A stretch of DNA of 64,000 bases from Arthrobacter sp. Leaf337 (GCF_001423745.1 NZ_LMPC01000012.1:3981-67980), one strand, 5' to 3'. Positions 1-12,853 are shown, counted from the first letter of the stretch. Notes: generated by a model not told the origin, from the letters alone. Made by a program: numbers and translations.

Positions 1-1605
<1,605 letters not shown>

Positions 1606-1960
1606 GAAGTAAAACAAAAACGAACACAACTCAAAACCCCCGGGAAAACGGAAGAAAAAAGCTGCAAAATTTGAAACCAGCTGTAAAAACCAGACCACAC
1701 CACGGGGTGGCGGATCCAGTCAATTCAACCAATCCATATAAATAAATTGGTATCAACAAACTTGGCACACTATTGAGTTCTCAAACAACAGACACACCCG
1801 GCACCACCACAACCAACTTCTGGTCGCGGATCGCTCCGGAGCAACTTTCCAAACTTACCCGCTTGCTTCACCCGAGTCAAATCGGCCATCCCGACTCACT
1901 TTGCCTGTGGCATTCCGTGTAGTCTTTGCTGGCCAACTCCGGGGAGCAGCGCGGAAATAA
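1606..1960 (-). other. rRNA operon leader with conserved antitermination/processing motif
   Basis: AT-richer, non-coding leader between the rRNA promoter and 16S. At 1759-1791 (minus strand) it holds TGTTTGAGAACTCAATAGTG and adjoining bases, a motif found ahead of 16S and 23S in many Actinobacteria and associated with boxA-type antitermination and processing. No gene is supported in the roughly 460-base gap between 16S and glgB. Confidence 0.75.
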
Positions 1961-1989
1961 ACTCTACCACCACTTTTGCGAGGATACAA
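1961..1989 (-). promoter_or_regulatory. Probable rRNA operon promoter
   Basis: On the minus strand TTGTAT (1984-1989) is followed after 17 bases by TAGAGT (1961-1966). TAGAGT is a typical actinobacterial rrn -10 hexamer. Only one clear promoter was seen, although rRNA operons often have several. Confidence 0.6.
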
Positions 1990-2009
1990 AGCGGCCCGAA
2001 TTGAGGGCC

Positions 2010-2044
2010 AAAAAAGCCCCGGATCCCAAGGATCCGGGGCTTTC
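2010..2044 (-). terminator. Rho-independent terminator after glgB
   Basis: Perfect 11-bp inverted repeat GCCCCGGATCC / GGATCCGGGGC (2016-2026 and 2030-2040) with a 3-base loop. On the minus strand it is followed by six T residues. It closes the glgE-treS-glgB operon 20 bases after its stop codon and separates it from the rRNA promoter. Confidence 0.92.
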
Positions 2045-2064
2045 GGTAGCACCTGCCGTCAGCG

Positions 2065-5000
2065 TTAGCCGGCTGGCTTGAAGAATGCAGCACCCAACGG
2101 AGGCAACGTGACGGTCAGCGTCGCCGGCTGGCCGTCCTGCCCCTCGGTCGTGGCAGCGAGCGCACCCTGGTTCAGCACGCCGGATCCGCCGTAGCTGGAG
2201 TCGTCGGTGTTGAGGACCTCCTGCCAGGCGCCGGCCACAGGAACCCCCAGGGTGTAGCCCTGGTGCGGGCCGCCGGAGAAGTTGATGGCGCACACCAGCG
2301 GGTTGCCATCCTTGTCCCACCGGATGAACGACAGGACGTTGCGGTCGGCGTCGCCGCCGTTGATCCACTGGAAGCCGCCCGGTTCGTTGTCCCGCTCATA
2401 AAGTGCGGGGGTCGACGCGTAGAGCTCGTTCAATTCCTTGGTGAGCAACTGGACGCCACGGTGTGCCGGGATGTCCGCCAGGTACCAGTCCAGGCCGTGC
2501 TGTTCGGACCATTCAGCCTCTTGGCCGAATTCAGTACCCATAAAGATCAGCTGCTTGCCGGGGTGGGCCCACTGGTACGCGAGGAATGCGCGGAGGTTGG
2601 CCAGCTGCTGCCAGCGGTCACCGGGCATCTTCCGGAGCATGGAGCCCTTGCCGTGCACAACCTCGTCGTGGCTGATGGGCAGGAGGAAGTTCTCTGTGAA
2701 GGCGTAGACCATTGAGAACGTCACGGTTCCGTGGTGCCACTTGCGGTTTACCGGGTCCTCGGAGGCGTACTTGAGCGAGTCATGCATCCAGCCCATGTTC
2801 CACTTCAGGCCGAAGCCCAGGCCGCCAACACTTGTCGGGGCTGTCACCCCGGGGAACGCCGTTGATTCCTCCGCGATCATCACGGCACCCGGGTGGGTCT
2901 TGTATACCGTGGCGTTGGCCTCCTGCAGGAACGAGATCGCTTCAAGGTTCTCGCGGCCGCCATACCTGTTGGGCTGCCACTGCCCTTCCTCACGGGAGTA
3001 GTCGAGGTACAACATCGACGCCACGGCGTCCACGCGCAGACCGTCAATGTGGAACTCGTCGAGCCAGTAAAGCGCGTTGGAGACCAGGAAGTTGCGGACT
3101 TCCGTCCGGCCGAAGTCGAAGATCAGCGTGCCCCAGTCCGGGTGCTCGCCGAGGTTCGGGTCGGCATGCTCGTACAGGGCCTCACCGTCGAACTGGGCAA
3201 GGGCCCAGGCGTCCTTGGGGAAGTGCGCCGGCACCCAGTCAAGCAGGACGCCAATGCCCGCCTGGTGCAGCGCGTCCACGAGGAACCTGAATTCGTCCGG
3301 GTGGCCGAACCTTGACGTGGGCGCGAAGTAGGACGTGACTTGGTAGCCCCACGAGCCGCCGAAGGGGTGTTCGGCCACGGGCATGAACTCCACGTGGGTG
3401 AAACCGAGCCACTTGACGTACTCCACCAGCTCCTTGGCCAGTTCGCGGTAGCCCAGTCCGAGGCGCCAGGAGCCAAGGTGGACCTCGTATACGCTCATGG
3501 GCGAATTGTGCGGATCCCGCGCAGCGCGGGCCGTCATCCACTCCTCGTCCTTGAAGGCGTATGCCGACTCAACCACGCGTGACGCGGTGAGCGGCGGGAC
3601 TTCGGTTCCGAATGCCAGGGGATCGGCTTTCTCCACCCAGTGGCCCGCTTTGGTCTTGATTTCGAACTTGTAGCACGCCCCTGCTAAAACACCCGGGATA
3701 AAGAGTTCCCAGACCCCTGATGAGCCCAGCGAACGCATCGAGTTCTCCCGACCGTCCCAGGCGTTGAAGTCGCCCTTGATCCTGACGGCCTGTGCATTGG
3801 GTGCCCATACCGCGAACGAGACGCCGTCCACGTCGCCGAGGGCCGACTTGTAGTGCTGGACGTGCGCGCCCAGTACTTCCCACAGTTTCTCGTGGCGGCC
3901 TTCGCCGATCAGGTGCAGGTCTACCTCCCCGACTGTGGGCAGGTAGTGGTACGGATCGTCCGTGGCCTGCGGGGGCACTCCCTCGTAGGTGACTTCCAGA
4001 CGGTAGTCGGGGACATGGCCCGGCTGAAGGGGTTCGAGCACGGCGGCCCACACGCCATTGGATTCATGCGTCATGGGCACCGAGCCGGCGGCGGTCACAA
4101 CCGACACAGCCGATGCCAGGTGCTTGACGGTGCGGACGGTGACATGGCCGTGGTCGTCAAGGTGTGCGCCCAGGACGGAGTGCGGGGCGTGGTATTCGCC
4201 TGATGCCACCCTCGAAAGCGTCTCCGGGTCCACCTGAAGAGGCGCGGGCCGATCTGTACGTGCTGAGCCTGTCATTTTGTTACCTTCCGCTGCGGCTGCG
4301 GCTGAAGCGCCGGAGCCTGTACTGCTGAGGAGACGCCGTGAAGCATTTACCGGAATGTCCAGCCATCCGGGCCTGTTGCGCAACTCATAGACAACTTCAT
4401 ACAACGCCTTGTCCAGCCACAATGCCACAAACAAGGGCGAGCCGCGGTCAATGGTCCCGGGCGTAATTTCGCCGTACCCCGCCAGGAACGCTTCGGCGCA
4501 GTCGTCCACCCACGAAGCGGGGACATGGATGCCCTCCCGCTCGCGTTCGGCGGCGCCGGCGGCGTAGTCGAAGGACCGCAGCATGCCGACGACGTCCCGC
4601 AGCGGCACGTCCGGGAAGTTGCGTTCCGCGATGGGCCTTAGAGGTTCGCCTTCGAAGTCCAGGATGGCCCAGCGTTCCTGCTCCCCCGGACGGCCCGGCA
4701 CCTGCAGGATCTGTCCCAGGTGAAGGTCGCCATGGATCCGCTGCAGCGCACCGGCGTTGCTGCCTTCAAGCTGATTGAGCAGGCCGGCCAGGGCGTCGTC
4801 ATACTGCCCGACGGCGGGACCTGCTTCCGTCCAGGACTGCCGGACGCGCTGGGCTACTCCGGGGGCGATGTCCTCTCCCGGTGCGGATTCCGCGGCAAGG
4901 CCCAGCGCCTCGGCCAGGCGCCGGTGCACAGTCGCAGTCGCCACGCCCAAGGAATGGGCCTCGGCAGAGAAGTCCGTGCCGGAACTTGCGGCATCAACGG

Positions 5001-5736
5001 CCAGCCGCCAGGCGTCACGGCCGCCAGCCAGGAACTCATGCGCTACCGCGAGTTCACCCTGAACAGTCCGCGGCTTGTCTTCGGCACCGCCTTGCGGGGC
5101 TTGCCACTCCCCCGTGACCCAGCCGAGAGTGGCCGGAACCTCCGACGTCCTTGCCTGCGTGAGGGCAGCGCCGATTTCCACTTCCGGGTTCCGTCCCTCG
5201 GACAGCACGCGGAAGAATTTGACGATCGCTGCAGAGCCGCCGTCGTCCACTATCACCGAACTGTTTGACTGCTCACCGGAGAGGACCTTTACGGTCCCGG
5301 TGGCCGTCGGCAGCGGATAGTCGGAAGGCACCAGGTGGCCAACGGCGTTCCCTTCCGCCGAAGTACCTCCGCTTCGCATCAATTCCAGCCAGGCCGACAC
5401 AAATACCGGGTCATGGACGCCATCGTAGATCCACCGGCGCCCCCGGGCGGCGTCGCCACCCTCGCCCACCAAGGCCGCTTCCTTGCCGGGCAGTGGCTCA
5501 ACCCGGTAGCTGAGCGGGACCTGCACGACGTCGGTGCGGCTGCCGCCGTCGGCCGTGGGGTACGTGACCGCCGCGAGGAACACCTCAATGCCCACCTCGC
5601 CGCTGCCGTCGTCCAGGCGCACACCACCGGCAGGAGACAGCGTGAAGTCGCCTGTCTTGACCGGGAACCAGCGCTGGCGCGGGAGCCAGGCCCGGAGCAG
5701 TTCAGAGAGGGAGGGATTGAGTGTGGATTGGGTCAT
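2065..5736 (-). CDS. glgB: Maltokinase-glycogen branching enzyme fusion
   Basis: A 1223-residue protein joining two steps of the GlgE glycogen pathway. Residues 1 to about 470 are a maltokinase (Mak/Pep2) of the aminoglycoside-phosphotransferase fold: lobe lysine around 173, catalytic HGDLHLGQ at 335-342 and metal-binding DFEG at 360-363, all intact. It should phosphorylate maltose to maltose-1-phosphate. Residues 488-1223 are a complete GH13 branching enzyme with an N-terminal carbohydrate-binding module and catalytic Asp903, Glu956 and Asp1024. An Ala-rich linker (about 471-486) joins them. The start lies one base after the treS stop, so translation is probably coupled. The 736-residue C-terminal half equals a normal stand-alone GlgB and has its own ribosome-binding site (4273-4288), so two proteins may be made. 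Confidence 0.95.
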   Translation of the reverse strand: MTQSTLNPSLSELLRAWLPRQRWFPVKTGDFTLSPAGGVRLDDGSGEVGIEVFLAAVTYPTADGGSRTDVVQVPLSYRVEPLPGKEAALVGEGGDAARGRRWIYDGVHDPVFVSAWLELMRSGGTSAEGNAVGHLVPSDYPLPTATGTVKVLSGEQSNSSVIVDDGGSAAIVKFFRVLSEGRNPEVEIGAALTQARTSEVPATLGWVTGEWQAPQGGAEDKPRTVQGELAVAHEFLAGGRDAWRLAVDAASSGTDFSAEAHSLGVATATVHRRLAEALGLAAESAPGEDIAPGVAQRVRQSWTEAGPAVGQYDDALAGLLNQLEGSNAGALQRIHGDLHLGQILQVPGRPGEQERWAILDFEGEPLRPIAERNFPDVPLRDVVGMLRSFDYAAGAAEREREGIHVPASWVDDCAEAFLAGYGEITPGTIDRGSPLFVALWLDKALYEVVYELRNRPGWLDIPVNASRRLLSSTGSGASAAAAAEGNKMTGSARTDRPAPLQVDPETLSRVASGEYHAPHSVLGAHLDDHGHVTVRTVKHLASAVSVVTAAGSVPMTHESNGVWAAVLEPLQPGHVPDYRLEVTYEGVPPQATDDPYHYLPTVGEVDLHLIGEGRHEKLWEVLGAHVQHYKSALGDVDGVSFAVWAPNAQAVRIKGDFNAWDGRENSMRSLGSSGVWELFIPGVLAGACYKFEIKTKAGHWVEKADPLAFGTEVPPLTASRVVESAYAFKDEEWMTARAARDPHNSPMSVYEVHLGSWRLGLGYRELAKELVEYVKWLGFTHVEFMPVAEHPFGGSWGYQVTSYFAPTSRFGHPDEFRFLVDALHQAGIGVLLDWVPAHFPKDAWALAQFDGEALYEHADPNLGEHPDWGTLIFDFGRTEVRNFLVSNALYWLDEFHIDGLRVDAVASMLYLDYSREEGQWQPNRYGGRENLEAISFLQEANATVYKTHPGAVMIAEESTAFPGVTAPTSVGGLGFGLKWNMGWMHDSLKYASEDPVNRKWHHGTVTFSMVYAFTENFLLPISHDEVVHGKGSMLRKMPGDRWQQLANLRAFLAYQWAHPGKQLIFMGTEFGQEAEWSEQHGLDWYLADIPAHRGVQLLTKELNELYASTPALYERDNEPGGFQWINGGDADRNVLSFIRWDKDGNPLVCAINFSGGPHQGYTLGVPVAGAWQEVLNTDDSSYGGSGVLNQGALAATTEGQDGQPATLTVTLPPLGAAFFKPAG
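4273..4288 (-). promoter_or_regulatory. Internal ribosome-binding site and ATG for free GlgB
   Basis: Within the fusion gene, GGAAGG (4283-4288, minus strand) lies 7 bases before an in-frame ATG (4275-4273), codon 488. This is exactly where the branching-enzyme half begins. The layout looks like a former intergenic start preserved inside a fused frame. Confidence 0.6.
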
Positions 5737-5737
5737 T

Positions 5738-7534
5738 TCAGCCTTCGATGGACAGGACCGGGAGGGCCTGGGTAAACGGCGACGCCGGGTTGGACGCGGC
5801 CGAACGAATCCGCAGCCAGAAGAAATCGTGGCTCCCCAGCGTCAGCGTGAGCCGGCCGTCGTCGCCGATGGCCGGGAACGGCTGGCCGCCGAAAACGTCA
5901 CGGAGGCCGCGGCCGGCATACTGCGGAAGTCGCAATGTGGTGGCCACGGGGTGCTGCGACAGGTTGAAGGCGCAGAGTATCGACTCGGCGTCCTCTCCCG
6001 CCGAGTTGTCAGGGGACAGCTCCCGCAGGTAGGCAAGGACGACGTCGTGATCTGCTTCCACGTGCTTGAAGGCGCCCAGCCCGAATGCGGGGTGGTTCTT
6101 CCGGACGCTGAGGATCTGCCGGGTCCATCTCAGCAGTGACCCGGAATGCGCGGCCTCCGCTTCCACGTTGGCCATGCCGTAGTTGTACACGAGCGACTGG
6201 ATGACCGGCAGGTAGAGCTTGCCCGGATCAGCGTGCGAGAAGCCCGCGTTGCGGTCCGGGTTCCACTGCATGGGTGTGCGGACGGCGTCGCGGTCTTCCA
6301 GCCAGATGTTGTCGCCCATGCCGATTTCATCCCCGTAGTACAGGAACGGGCTTCCTGGTAGCGAAAGCAGCAGGGCGTTGATCAGCTCAATCTCGGACCG
6401 GGAATTGTCCAGCAGCGGTGCCAGCCTGCGGCGGATGCCGATGTTGGCACGCATGCGGGGGTCCGGCGCATACCAGCCCAGCATGGCCGCGCGCTCGTCG
6501 GCGGTGACCATTTCCAGGGTGAGTTCATCGTGGTTCCGCAGGAAAGTGCCCCATTGGGCCCCTTCCGGAATGTCCGGCGTTTCCTTCATCGTCTCGATGA
6601 TGGGTGCCGCCTTCTGGTCCCGCAGCGCATAGTAGAGCCGCGGCATGATGGGGAAGTGGAAGGCCATGTGGCATTCGGGTTCCTCTTCGGTCCCGAAGTA
6701 CTCCACCACCTCGACCGGCGGCTGGTTGGCCTCGGCGATGATGACCCTGCCGGGGTAGTTCTCGTCCACCATTTTCCGCAATGCACGCAGGAAATCGTGG
6801 GTGGCGGGCAGGTTTTCGCAGTTGGTTCCCTCTTCCTCGAAGAGGTACGGGATGGCGTCCGCGCGGAAACCGTCAATGCCCTGGTCCAGCCAGAACCGGA
6901 CGACGTCGAAAAGGGCGTCGATGACCTTGGGGTTCTCAAAGTTCAGGTCAGGCTGGTGGCTGAAGAACCGGTGCCAGAAGAACTGCCGCCGGATGGGATC
7001 GAAGGTCCAGTTGGATTCCTCCGTGTCCACGAAGATGATGCGGGCGTCCTGGTACTTCTCGTCCGTGTCGCTCCAGACATAGAAGTCGCCGAAGGGCCCG
7101 TCGGGGTCCTTGCGGGACTCCTGGAACCACGGGTGCTGGTCCGATGTGTGGTTCAGCGGCAGGTCGATGATGACACGGACGCCCCGGGCGTGGGCCTCGG
7201 CAACGAGGCGCTTGAAGTCGCTGATGGTGCCGAACTCGTCCAGGACCGAGTTGTAGTCCGAGATGTCATAGCCGCCGTCGCGGAGCGGAGACTGGAAGAA
7301 CGGCGGCAGCCACAGGCAGTCGACGCCGAGCCACTGGAGGTAGTCCAGTTTCTCGATGAGCCCGTGGAAGTCGCCGGAACCGTCACCGTTTCCGTCAGCA
7401 AAGCCACGGACCAGGACTTCGTAGAACACTGCTTTGCGGTACCACAGGGGATCGTGTTGCAGGCCAGGGGCGTTGAGCTCGAACGTGCCCTTGGGGGTGA
7501 AATGCTGGCTCGGGTTCTGCGGACTGAAACTCAC
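5738..7534 (-). CDS. treS: Trehalose synthase / maltose glucosylmutase
   Basis: GH13 family TreS of 598 residues, the usual length. It interconverts trehalose and maltose in the cytoplasm and feeds maltose to the maltokinase encoded next. The N-terminus ([16 protein letters not shown]) is characteristic. The catalytic residues are nucleophile Asp226 (GFRADAIP), acid/base Glu268 (IIAEAN) and Asp336 (LRNHDE). The start is 5 bases after the glgE stop, and the stop is 1 base before the next start. The three genes therefore form one transcription unit in pathway-related order. TreS is not fused to the maltokinase here; the maltokinase is fused to GlgB. Confidence 0.96.
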   Translation of the reverse strand: MSFSPQNPSQHFTPKGTFELNAPGLQHDPLWYRKAVFYEVLVRGFADGNGDGSGDFHGLIEKLDYLQWLGVDCLWLPPFFQSPLRDGGYDISDYNSVLDEFGTISDFKRLVAEAHARGVRVIIDLPLNHTSDQHPWFQESRKDPDGPFGDFYVWSDTDEKYQDARIIFVDTEESNWTFDPIRRQFFWHRFFSHQPDLNFENPKVIDALFDVVRFWLDQGIDGFRADAIPYLFEEEGTNCENLPATHDFLRALRKMVDENYPGRVIIAEANQPPVEVVEYFGTEEEPECHMAFHFPIMPRLYYALRDQKAAPIIETMKETPDIPEGAQWGTFLRNHDELTLEMVTADERAAMLGWYAPDPRMRANIGIRRRLAPLLDNSRSEIELINALLLSLPGSPFLYYGDEIGMGDNIWLEDRDAVRTPMQWNPDRNAGFSHADPGKLYLPVIQSLVYNYGMANVEAEAAHSGSLLRWTRQILSVRKNHPAFGLGAFKHVEADHDVVLAYLRELSPDNSAGEDAESILCAFNLSQHPVATTLRLPQYAGRGLRDVFGGQPFPAIGDDGRLTLTLGSHDFFWLRIRSAASNPASPFTQALPVLSIEG

Positions 7535-7539
7535 GTATG

Positions 7540-9612
7540 CTACCTCCGGATGTTCAGGATGTGTGCCGGCTCCACGTGGGCATCAAGCCGCACGTAGTTG
7601 TATTCGCCCCATTCCCAGCTCTCGCCGGTCAGCAAATCATCCACCCTGAAGCCACCGTTGTGCGTCAGGTCAGCCGGGTCGAGTTCGAGTGCAGCCAGAT
7701 CCAGGGAAACGGTGCTCTCCCGGGTGCTGTGCGGATCCACGTTCACCACGATGATCAGGGTGTCCTTGGTGCCGTCGGGCAGCGTCTTGTGCTTCGAGTA
7801 GACAATCGTGGCGTCGTCGGTGCTGTGGTGCAGCGTCAGGTTCTGGAGATCGCCCAAGGCGGGGTGGGTATGGCGGATTTCATTGAGCCTGGTCAGGTAC
7901 GGAGCGAGGGTCCGGCCGGATTCGGCAGCGGCGTCCCAGTCCCGTGCCTTGTATTCGAACTTTTCGTTGTCGATGTATTCCTCGGCGCCGGGCCGGGCCA
8001 CATGCTCGTAAAGTTCGTAACCGGCATAGACGCCCCACAGCGGGCTGGCCGTCGCTGCGAGCGCGGCACGGATCTTGAACGCGGCGGGACCGCCGAACTG
8101 AAGGTATTCGGTAAGGATGTCCGGGGTGTTCACGAAGAAGTTCGGACGGAAATAGGCCGGGGACTTCTGGCTGACCTCGGCGAAGTACTCCTCCAGTTCC
8201 TTCTTGGTGTTCCGCCAGGTGAAGTACGTGTAGGACTGCTGGAAACCGGCACGTCCCAGGGCGTGCATCATGGCCGGTCGGGTGAAGGCCTCGGCGAGGA
8301 AAACGACGTCGGGGTGTTTCTTGTTGACCTTGGCGATCAGCCACTCCCAGAACCACACGGGCTTGGTGTGCGGGTTGTCCACCCGGAAGATCTTGACGCC
8401 GTGGCTGACCCAGAGCAGCACGATACGGAGGATTTCCTTGGACAGGCCTTCGGGATCGTTGTCGAAGTTCAGCGGGAAGATGTCCTGGTACTTCTTCGGC
8501 GGATTCTCCGCGTAGGCAATGCTGCCGTCCACGCGGGTCGTGAACCATTCCGGGTTCGATGTCACCCAGGGGTGGTCCGGAGCCGCCTGAAGCGCCAGGT
8601 CCAAGGCAACCTCGAGGCCGAGATCCCGGGCCCGCGCCACGAACGCGTCGAAGTCCTCGAACGTGCCGAGGTCCGGATGGATGGCGTCATGTCCGCCTTC
8701 CTTGGCGCCGATGGCCCAGGGTGATCCGGGATCGTGCGGTCCGGCAATGAGTGTGTTGTTGGGCCCCTTGCGGTGCTGGATGCCGATCGGGTGGATGGGC
8801 GGCATGTAGATGACGTCGAAGCCCATTTCCGCGACGGCGTCGAGCCGCTTGGCTGCCGTCTGGAAGGTGCCGGACTGCCATTCTCCGGTTTCGTGGTTGC
8901 GGACGGCTCCCTCCGAACGGGGGAAGAATTCATACCAGGCACCGCGGCCGGCCAGATCGCGTTCCACCAGGAGCGGGAAGCGCTCCGAAACCGTGACGAG
9001 TTCACGGATGGGCTGGCGGGCGACGACGTCCGTCACGTCTGCTCCGAACCCGGCGGCGAGCCGCTCCTCAGGGGAGAGCGAGGTGTCGGACAGTACGACG
9101 ACGGCGGTCCGGAGCGTCCGCCTGTCGGCGGAGGGCCGGGCCGGGTCTTCGGCGGCCTGGGAAAGCAGTGCCGCGCCTTCGGCCAGCATCAGTTCGACGT
9201 CGATGCCTGCCTCGACCTTAACCTCGGCGTTGTGGTGCCAGGTCCCGTACCGGTCATGCCAGGCTTCAATGGCGAACGACCAGTTGCCCGTGCCGGTGGG
9301 CGTGATGATGCCTTCCCAGCGGTCCGTGCCCTTTCCGCGGTCACCGCGCGGCGGGGCCAGCCTGACGCGCTGGCGTTCCTTGCCTTTGGGATCGAACAGC
9401 ACCGCGCTGACTCCGAGCTGGTCGTGTCCTTCGCGGAATACGGTCGCTCCGACTACGAGCCCCTCCCCCGGGAGCGCCTTCGCTGGAAACGTACCTCCGT
9501 CCACGACGGGCTGCACGGCAGTGATCGGGAACCGGCCAAAACGCAGGCCTTCCGTGATCAGGGCCTTAGGCTTTTTGCTGGATCCGGCACTGGTTCGCGT
9601 ATTAGTCGTCAC
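7540..9612 (-). CDS. glgE: Alpha-1,4-glucan:maltose-1-phosphate maltosyltransferase
   Basis: GlgE, 690 residues, GH13 subfamily 3. It transfers maltosyl units from maltose-1-phosphate to the non-reducing end of a linear glucan. The N-terminal beta-sandwich domain (about 15-200) precedes the (beta/alpha)8 barrel. The nucleophile is Asp412 ([12 protein letters not shown]) and the acid/base residue is Glu441 (FLAEAFTRP). It is the first gene of the glgE-treS-mak::glgB operon. The start is the GTG at 9612, because a TAACGT -10 box (9620-9625) ends 7 bases upstream and no Shine-Dalgarno sequence is present, which predicts a leaderless mRNA. It diverges from glgP across about 130 bases. Confidence 0.96.
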   Translation of the reverse strand: MTTNTRTSAGSSKKPKALITEGLRFGRFPITAVQPVVDGGTFPAKALPGEGLVVGATVFREGHDQLGVSAVLFDPKGKERQRVRLAPPRGDRGKGTDRWEGIITPTGTGNWSFAIEAWHDRYGTWHHNAEVKVEAGIDVELMLAEGAALLSQAAEDPARPSADRRTLRTAVVVLSDTSLSPEERLAAGFGADVTDVVARQPIRELVTVSERFPLLVERDLAGRGAWYEFFPRSEGAVRNHETGEWQSGTFQTAAKRLDAVAEMGFDVIYMPPIHPIGIQHRKGPNNTLIAGPHDPGSPWAIGAKEGGHDAIHPDLGTFEDFDAFVARARDLGLEVALDLALQAAPDHPWVTSNPEWFTTRVDGSIAYAENPPKKYQDIFPLNFDNDPEGLSKEILRIVLLWVSHGVKIFRVDNPHTKPVWFWEWLIAKVNKKHPDVVFLAEAFTRPAMMHALGRAGFQQSYTYFTWRNTKKELEEYFAEVSQKSPAYFRPNFFVNTPDILTEYLQFGGPAAFKIRAALAATASPLWGVYAGYELYEHVARPGAEEYIDNEKFEYKARDWDAAAESGRTLAPYLTRLNEIRHTHPALGDLQNLTLHHSTDDATIVYSKHKTLPDGTKDTLIIVVNVDPHSTRESTVSLDLAALELDPADLTHNGGFRVDDLLTGESWEWGEYNYVRLDAHVEPAHILNIRR

Positions 9613-9619
9613 AAACTCG

Positions 9620-9625
9620 ACGTTA
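9620..9625 (-). promoter_or_regulatory. -10 box of leaderless glgE
   Basis: TAACGT on the minus strand, 7 bases before the GTG start. No convincing -35 is seen. Confidence 0.5.
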
Positions 9626-9730
9626 TCGAGAAATCCCCCATTTTGCTAAGGGAACTTCCGTTTTTCTCCGAGCAATCCGTCATTTACCTAAAAGAAACCA
9701 AAACCTGTTCCTGCGGCTCATCTTGTCCGT

Positions 9731-9736
9731 TAGTGT
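9731..9736 (+). promoter_or_regulatory. -10 box of probably leaderless glgP
   Basis: TAGTGT ends 7 bases before the GTG at 9744. No ribosome-binding site precedes that GTG or the upstream alternatives (TTG 9723, GTG 9735). Confidence 0.45.
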
Positions 9737-9743
9737 GACGCAG

Positions 9744-12362
9744 GTGAAGGCTATCCGCAGATTTACTGTCCGAACCGTACTTCCGGAATCTATCCGGCCG
9801 CTGGCCAGATTGGCCACTAACCTGCGGTGGTCGTGGCACCGCCCTACCAGGGAGCTTTTTGAGGGACTGAACCCCGCAATTTGGGATGAGAGCGCCCATG
9901 ATCCCGTAAGTTTCCTCGGCTTGGTGAGCCGCGAGGAGCTGCAGCGGCTGGCCGCGGACCAGGACGTCGTCCGGCGCGTGCATGCTGCCGCTGAAGACCT
10001 CGACCGCTACTTGGATCAGCCCCGCTGGTACCAGAGCCTGGGTGACGATGCCCCGTCCTGTATCGCCTACTTCTCACCGGAATTCGGAATCACCGAAGTT
10101 TTGCCGCAGTATTCCGGCGGCCTGGGAATTCTGGCGGGCGACCACCTTAAGGCCGCATCTGACCTCGGCGTGCCGCTCATCGGCGTCGGCCTGCTTTACC
10201 AGGCCGGCTATTTCAAGCAGTCCCTGTCCAGGGACGCCTGGCAGCAGGAAACGTATCCGGTCCTCGACCCGGACGGCCTCCCGCTGACACTCCTCCGGGA
10301 GGACGCCCCCGACGGCAACGGCAAACCCATCCAGATCTCGCTGCCGCTCCCCCACGGCCGCCGGCTGCTGGCACACATCTGGCGTGCCGACGTCGGGCGT
10401 GTCCCGCTGCTGCTGCTCGATTCGAACGTGCCGGGCAACGACGACGCCGCCCGTGGCATCACCGACCGCCTGTACGGTGGCGGCGGTGACCACCGCCTCC
10501 AGCAGGAACTTCTGCTGGGCATGGGCGGAGTGAAGGCGCTGCGCGTCTACCAGCGCCTCACGGGCTGCGCGGCACCGGAGGTGTTCCACACCAACGAGGG
10601 CCACGCCGGATTCCTTGGCGTTGAGCGCATCCAGGAGCTCATGTCGTCGGACAGCCCGCTGACCTGGGAGGAAGCCCTCGCGGCGGGTCGTGCCTCCACC
10701 GTCTTCACCACGCACACGCCGGTCCCGGCAGGCATCGACCGGTTCGAGGTGTCCCAGATCCAGCACTTCTTCGAGGCCGGACTGGCTCCCGACGTTCCGG
10801 TGTCCCGGATCCTGGATTTGGGCCGCGAAAACTTTGCAGACGGCAATCCCGCGGTGTTCAACATGGCCGTAATGGGGTTGCGGCTGGCACAGCGCGCCAA
10901 CGGGGTGGCGAAGCTCCACGGCGTGGTGTCCCGTGGGATGTTCTCGGCCCTCTGGCCGGGATTCGACCACTCGGAGGTTCCCATCACCTCCGTGACCAAC
11001 GGAGTCCACGTCCCCACCTGGGTGGACAGCCGTGTTTCCAAGCTGGCCCGTGACCAGTTCGGCGCCGAAGCGGAAGCCACGGGCCGCTGGGACCTCGCCT
11101 ACAACGTCAGTGACGAGGACGTCTGGGCCCTCCGCCGTGAAATGCGTGTCTCGCTCGTGGAGGACGTCCGCAAGCGGCTTCGCGCGGCGTGGAAGAAGCG
11201 CGGGGCGGCAGACGCCGAGCTCGGCTGGACCGATTCGGTGCTGGACCCGGACATCCTCACCATCGGCTTCGCCCGGCGTGTGCCCACGTACAAGCGGCTT
11301 ACCCTGATGCTCCGGGAACCAGCCCGCCTCAAAGCCCTGCTGCTGCATCCGACGCACCCGATCCAGATCGTCATTGCCGGCAAGTCCCACCCGGCGGATG
11401 ATGCAGGCAAGAAGATGATCCAGGACCTGGTCCGGTTCACCGACGATCCCGAGGTGCGCCACCGGATCGCGTTCCTGCCCAACTACGACATCGCCATGGC
11501 TCGCACGCTCTTTCCCGGCTGCGACGTCTGGCTGAACAATCCGCTGCGCCCGCTGGAAGCCTGCGGCACGTCCGGTATGAAGGCGGCCATCAACGGTTCG
11601 CTGAACCTTTCGGTGCTGGACGGCTGGTGGGACGAGATGTACGACGGCGAAAACGGCTGGGCCATCCCCACGGCCAACAACAACGCCTCGCCCGAGGAAC
11701 GGGACGATATCGAAGCTGCGGCGTTGTATGAGCTGCTCGAAACGCAGGTGGCTCCGCGCTTTTACGGGCTCACCGTGTCCGACGGCGCCGGAGCGGCAGG
11801 ACCTTCGGAGCCCGGACCGCAGAAGGTGCCCACACACTGGGTATCGATGATCAAGCACACCATGGCGCACCTGGGCCCGGCGGTCTCCGCTGAGCGGATG
11901 CTGCAGGACTACGTGAACATCCTCTACCGCCCCGCGGCGATCGCCGGGCGCCGGGCCGGCGCGGACAATTTCGCCCAGTCGAAGTCCCTGGCAGCCTGGA
12001 CATCACAGATCCGCGCTGCGTGGCCCCAGATCCAGGTGGAGCACGTCGACTCGGTTGGCGTGTCCGAGGACCCCCAGATCGGTGACACCCTGCAGGTGAA
12101 CGCCTACATCGCGCTTCACAACCTCGACCCGGACGACGTCGCCGTGGAGGTTGCGTTCGGCCGCGCCGAGGAAAGCGACGAACTGGCCGACGTCACGGTG
12201 GCGGACCTGGTGCCCAAGGAGGACCTCGGCAAGGGACGCTACCTCTTCAGCGGCTCACTGCTGATCGACCGGTCCGGGTCCTTCGGCTACACCGTGCGCG
12301 TGCTGCCCAAGCATCCGGCCCTCGCCTCGCGGGCGGAACTTGGACTCATCGTCAACGCCTGA
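9744..12362 (+). CDS. glgP: Alpha-glucan (glycogen/maltodextrin) phosphorylase
   Basis: GT35 phosphorylase of about 872 residues, of the shorter actinobacterial/archaeal type. It releases glucose-1-phosphate from alpha-1,4-glucans. Sequence hallmarks are an N-terminal LATNLRWSWH block, a central THTPVPAGIDRF motif and the PLP-binding region ACGTSGMKAAINGS, whose lysine should carry the cofactor. The start is placed at GTG 9744, giving an N-terminus of MKAIRRFTVRTVLPE; the frame stays open back to TTG 9723. It diverges from glgE, so synthesis and degradation genes share one regulatory gap. A hairpin repeat follows the stop codon. Confidence 0.95.
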   Translation: MKAIRRFTVRTVLPESIRPLARLATNLRWSWHRPTRELFEGLNPAIWDESAHDPVSFLGLVSREELQRLAADQDVVRRVHAAAEDLDRYLDQPRWYQSLGDDAPSCIAYFSPEFGITEVLPQYSGGLGILAGDHLKAASDLGVPLIGVGLLYQAGYFKQSLSRDAWQQETYPVLDPDGLPLTLLREDAPDGNGKPIQISLPLPHGRRLLAHIWRADVGRVPLLLLDSNVPGNDDAARGITDRLYGGGGDHRLQQELLLGMGGVKALRVYQRLTGCAAPEVFHTNEGHAGFLGVERIQELMSSDSPLTWEEALAAGRASTVFTTHTPVPAGIDRFEVSQIQHFFEAGLAPDVPVSRILDLGRENFADGNPAVFNMAVMGLRLAQRANGVAKLHGVVSRGMFSALWPGFDHSEVPITSVTNGVHVPTWVDSRVSKLARDQFGAEAEATGRWDLAYNVSDEDVWALRREMRVSLVEDVRKRLRAAWKKRGAADAELGWTDSVLDPDILTIGFARRVPTYKRLTLMLREPARLKALLLHPTHPIQIVIAGKSHPADDAGKKMIQDLVRFTDDPEVRHRIAFLPNYDIAMARTLFPGCDVWLNNPLRPLEACGTSGMKAAINGSLNLSVLDGWWDEMYDGENGWAIPTANNNASPEERDDIEAAALYELLETQVAPRFYGLTVSDGAGAAGPSEPGPQKVPTHWVSMIKHTMAHLGPAVSAERMLQDYVNILYRPAAIAGRRAGADNFAQSKSLAAWTSQIRAAWPQIQVEHVDSVGVSEDPQIGDTLQVNAYIALHNLDPDDVAVEVAFGRAEESDELADVTVADLVPKEDLGKGRYLFSGSLLIDRSGSFGYTVRVLPKHPALASRAELGLIVNA

Positions 12363-12375
12363 TCCGCCGTCGGCT

Positions 12376-12484
12376 GTAACGCTCCGTCACTCGGTTCACA
12401 GTGAGGGAGCGTTACGTCTTTAACCGCGAAACGTGAGGGAGCGACCCGGTTTTAAGCGACCGGAAGTGAGAGAGGGTCCGGTTA
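12376..12484 (+). repeat. Hairpin repeat, GTGAGRGAGCG family, site A
   Basis: A 16-bp near-perfect inverted repeat (12376-12391 and 12400-12415, one mismatch, 8-base loop) containing GTGAGGGAGCG lies 13 bases after glgP. Two further half-units follow in the same orientation: CGTGAGGGAGCG near 12431 and AGTGAGAGAGGGT near 12464. The same core occurs at 16401-16449 and 54250-54390. The hairpin could end glgP and barstar transcripts, but the repeated core suggests a dispersed element. Confidence 0.7.
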
Positions 12485-12489
12485 TCCGG

Positions 12490-12846
12490 TTAGAGGCAGA
12501 CGGTGATCACGGACAGGCTCTTGCCCGCATAGCTCTCTGCATCCTGCAGGATTTCGCAGATGATGCCGAACGACCGGTCCGAACGGAAGACGGCCGGCAC
12601 CTGCCAGATGAACGTCAGCGGATCCTTGCCATCGTCCGTAACCGTGTCCGCGAAGTCGTGCAGCGAATCGTTGAGGGCATCAAGGTTAACTCCGTAGTGT
12701 TCGGGGAAATCCAGGATTTCCCCGAACGTCTGGAGCACTGCTTTCTTCGTATCGGCGGCGGGGATCACCAGGACCCGGCGGCCGGCGTCGGACGCCTGCT
12801 CGCGGAGCTCATCGATGGTCCAGGTGTCAGCGGAGTAAATCTTCAT
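12490..12846 (-). CDS. Barstar-family ribonuclease inhibitor
   Basis: A 118-residue acidic protein of the barstar family, which binds and blocks microbial guanyl ribonucleases in the cytoplasm. Family features are the N-terminal MKIYSADTWTIDELRE segment, the central FPEHYGVNLDALNDSLHDF helix/loop that normally plugs the RNase active site, and the C-terminal FRSDRSFGIICEIL segment. The start is the ATG at 12846, 7 bases after the stop of the RNase gene; longer readings upstream would overlap the RNase. The pairing with the preceding gene makes the role as immunity protein very likely. Confidence 0.9.
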   Translation of the reverse strand: MKIYSADTWTIDELREQASDAGRRVLVIPAADTKKAVLQTFGEILDFPEHYGVNLDALNDSLHDFADTVTDDGKDPLTFIWQVPAVFRSDRSFGIICEILQDAESYAGKSLSVITVCL

Positions 12847-12853
12847 TCGTGCT

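Noticed and set aside
10074..11870. A 598-codon open frame on the minus strand opposite glgP.
   Set aside because: It mirrors a conserved phosphorylase, shows no domain or ribosome-binding site, and is expected from high GC at third codon positions.
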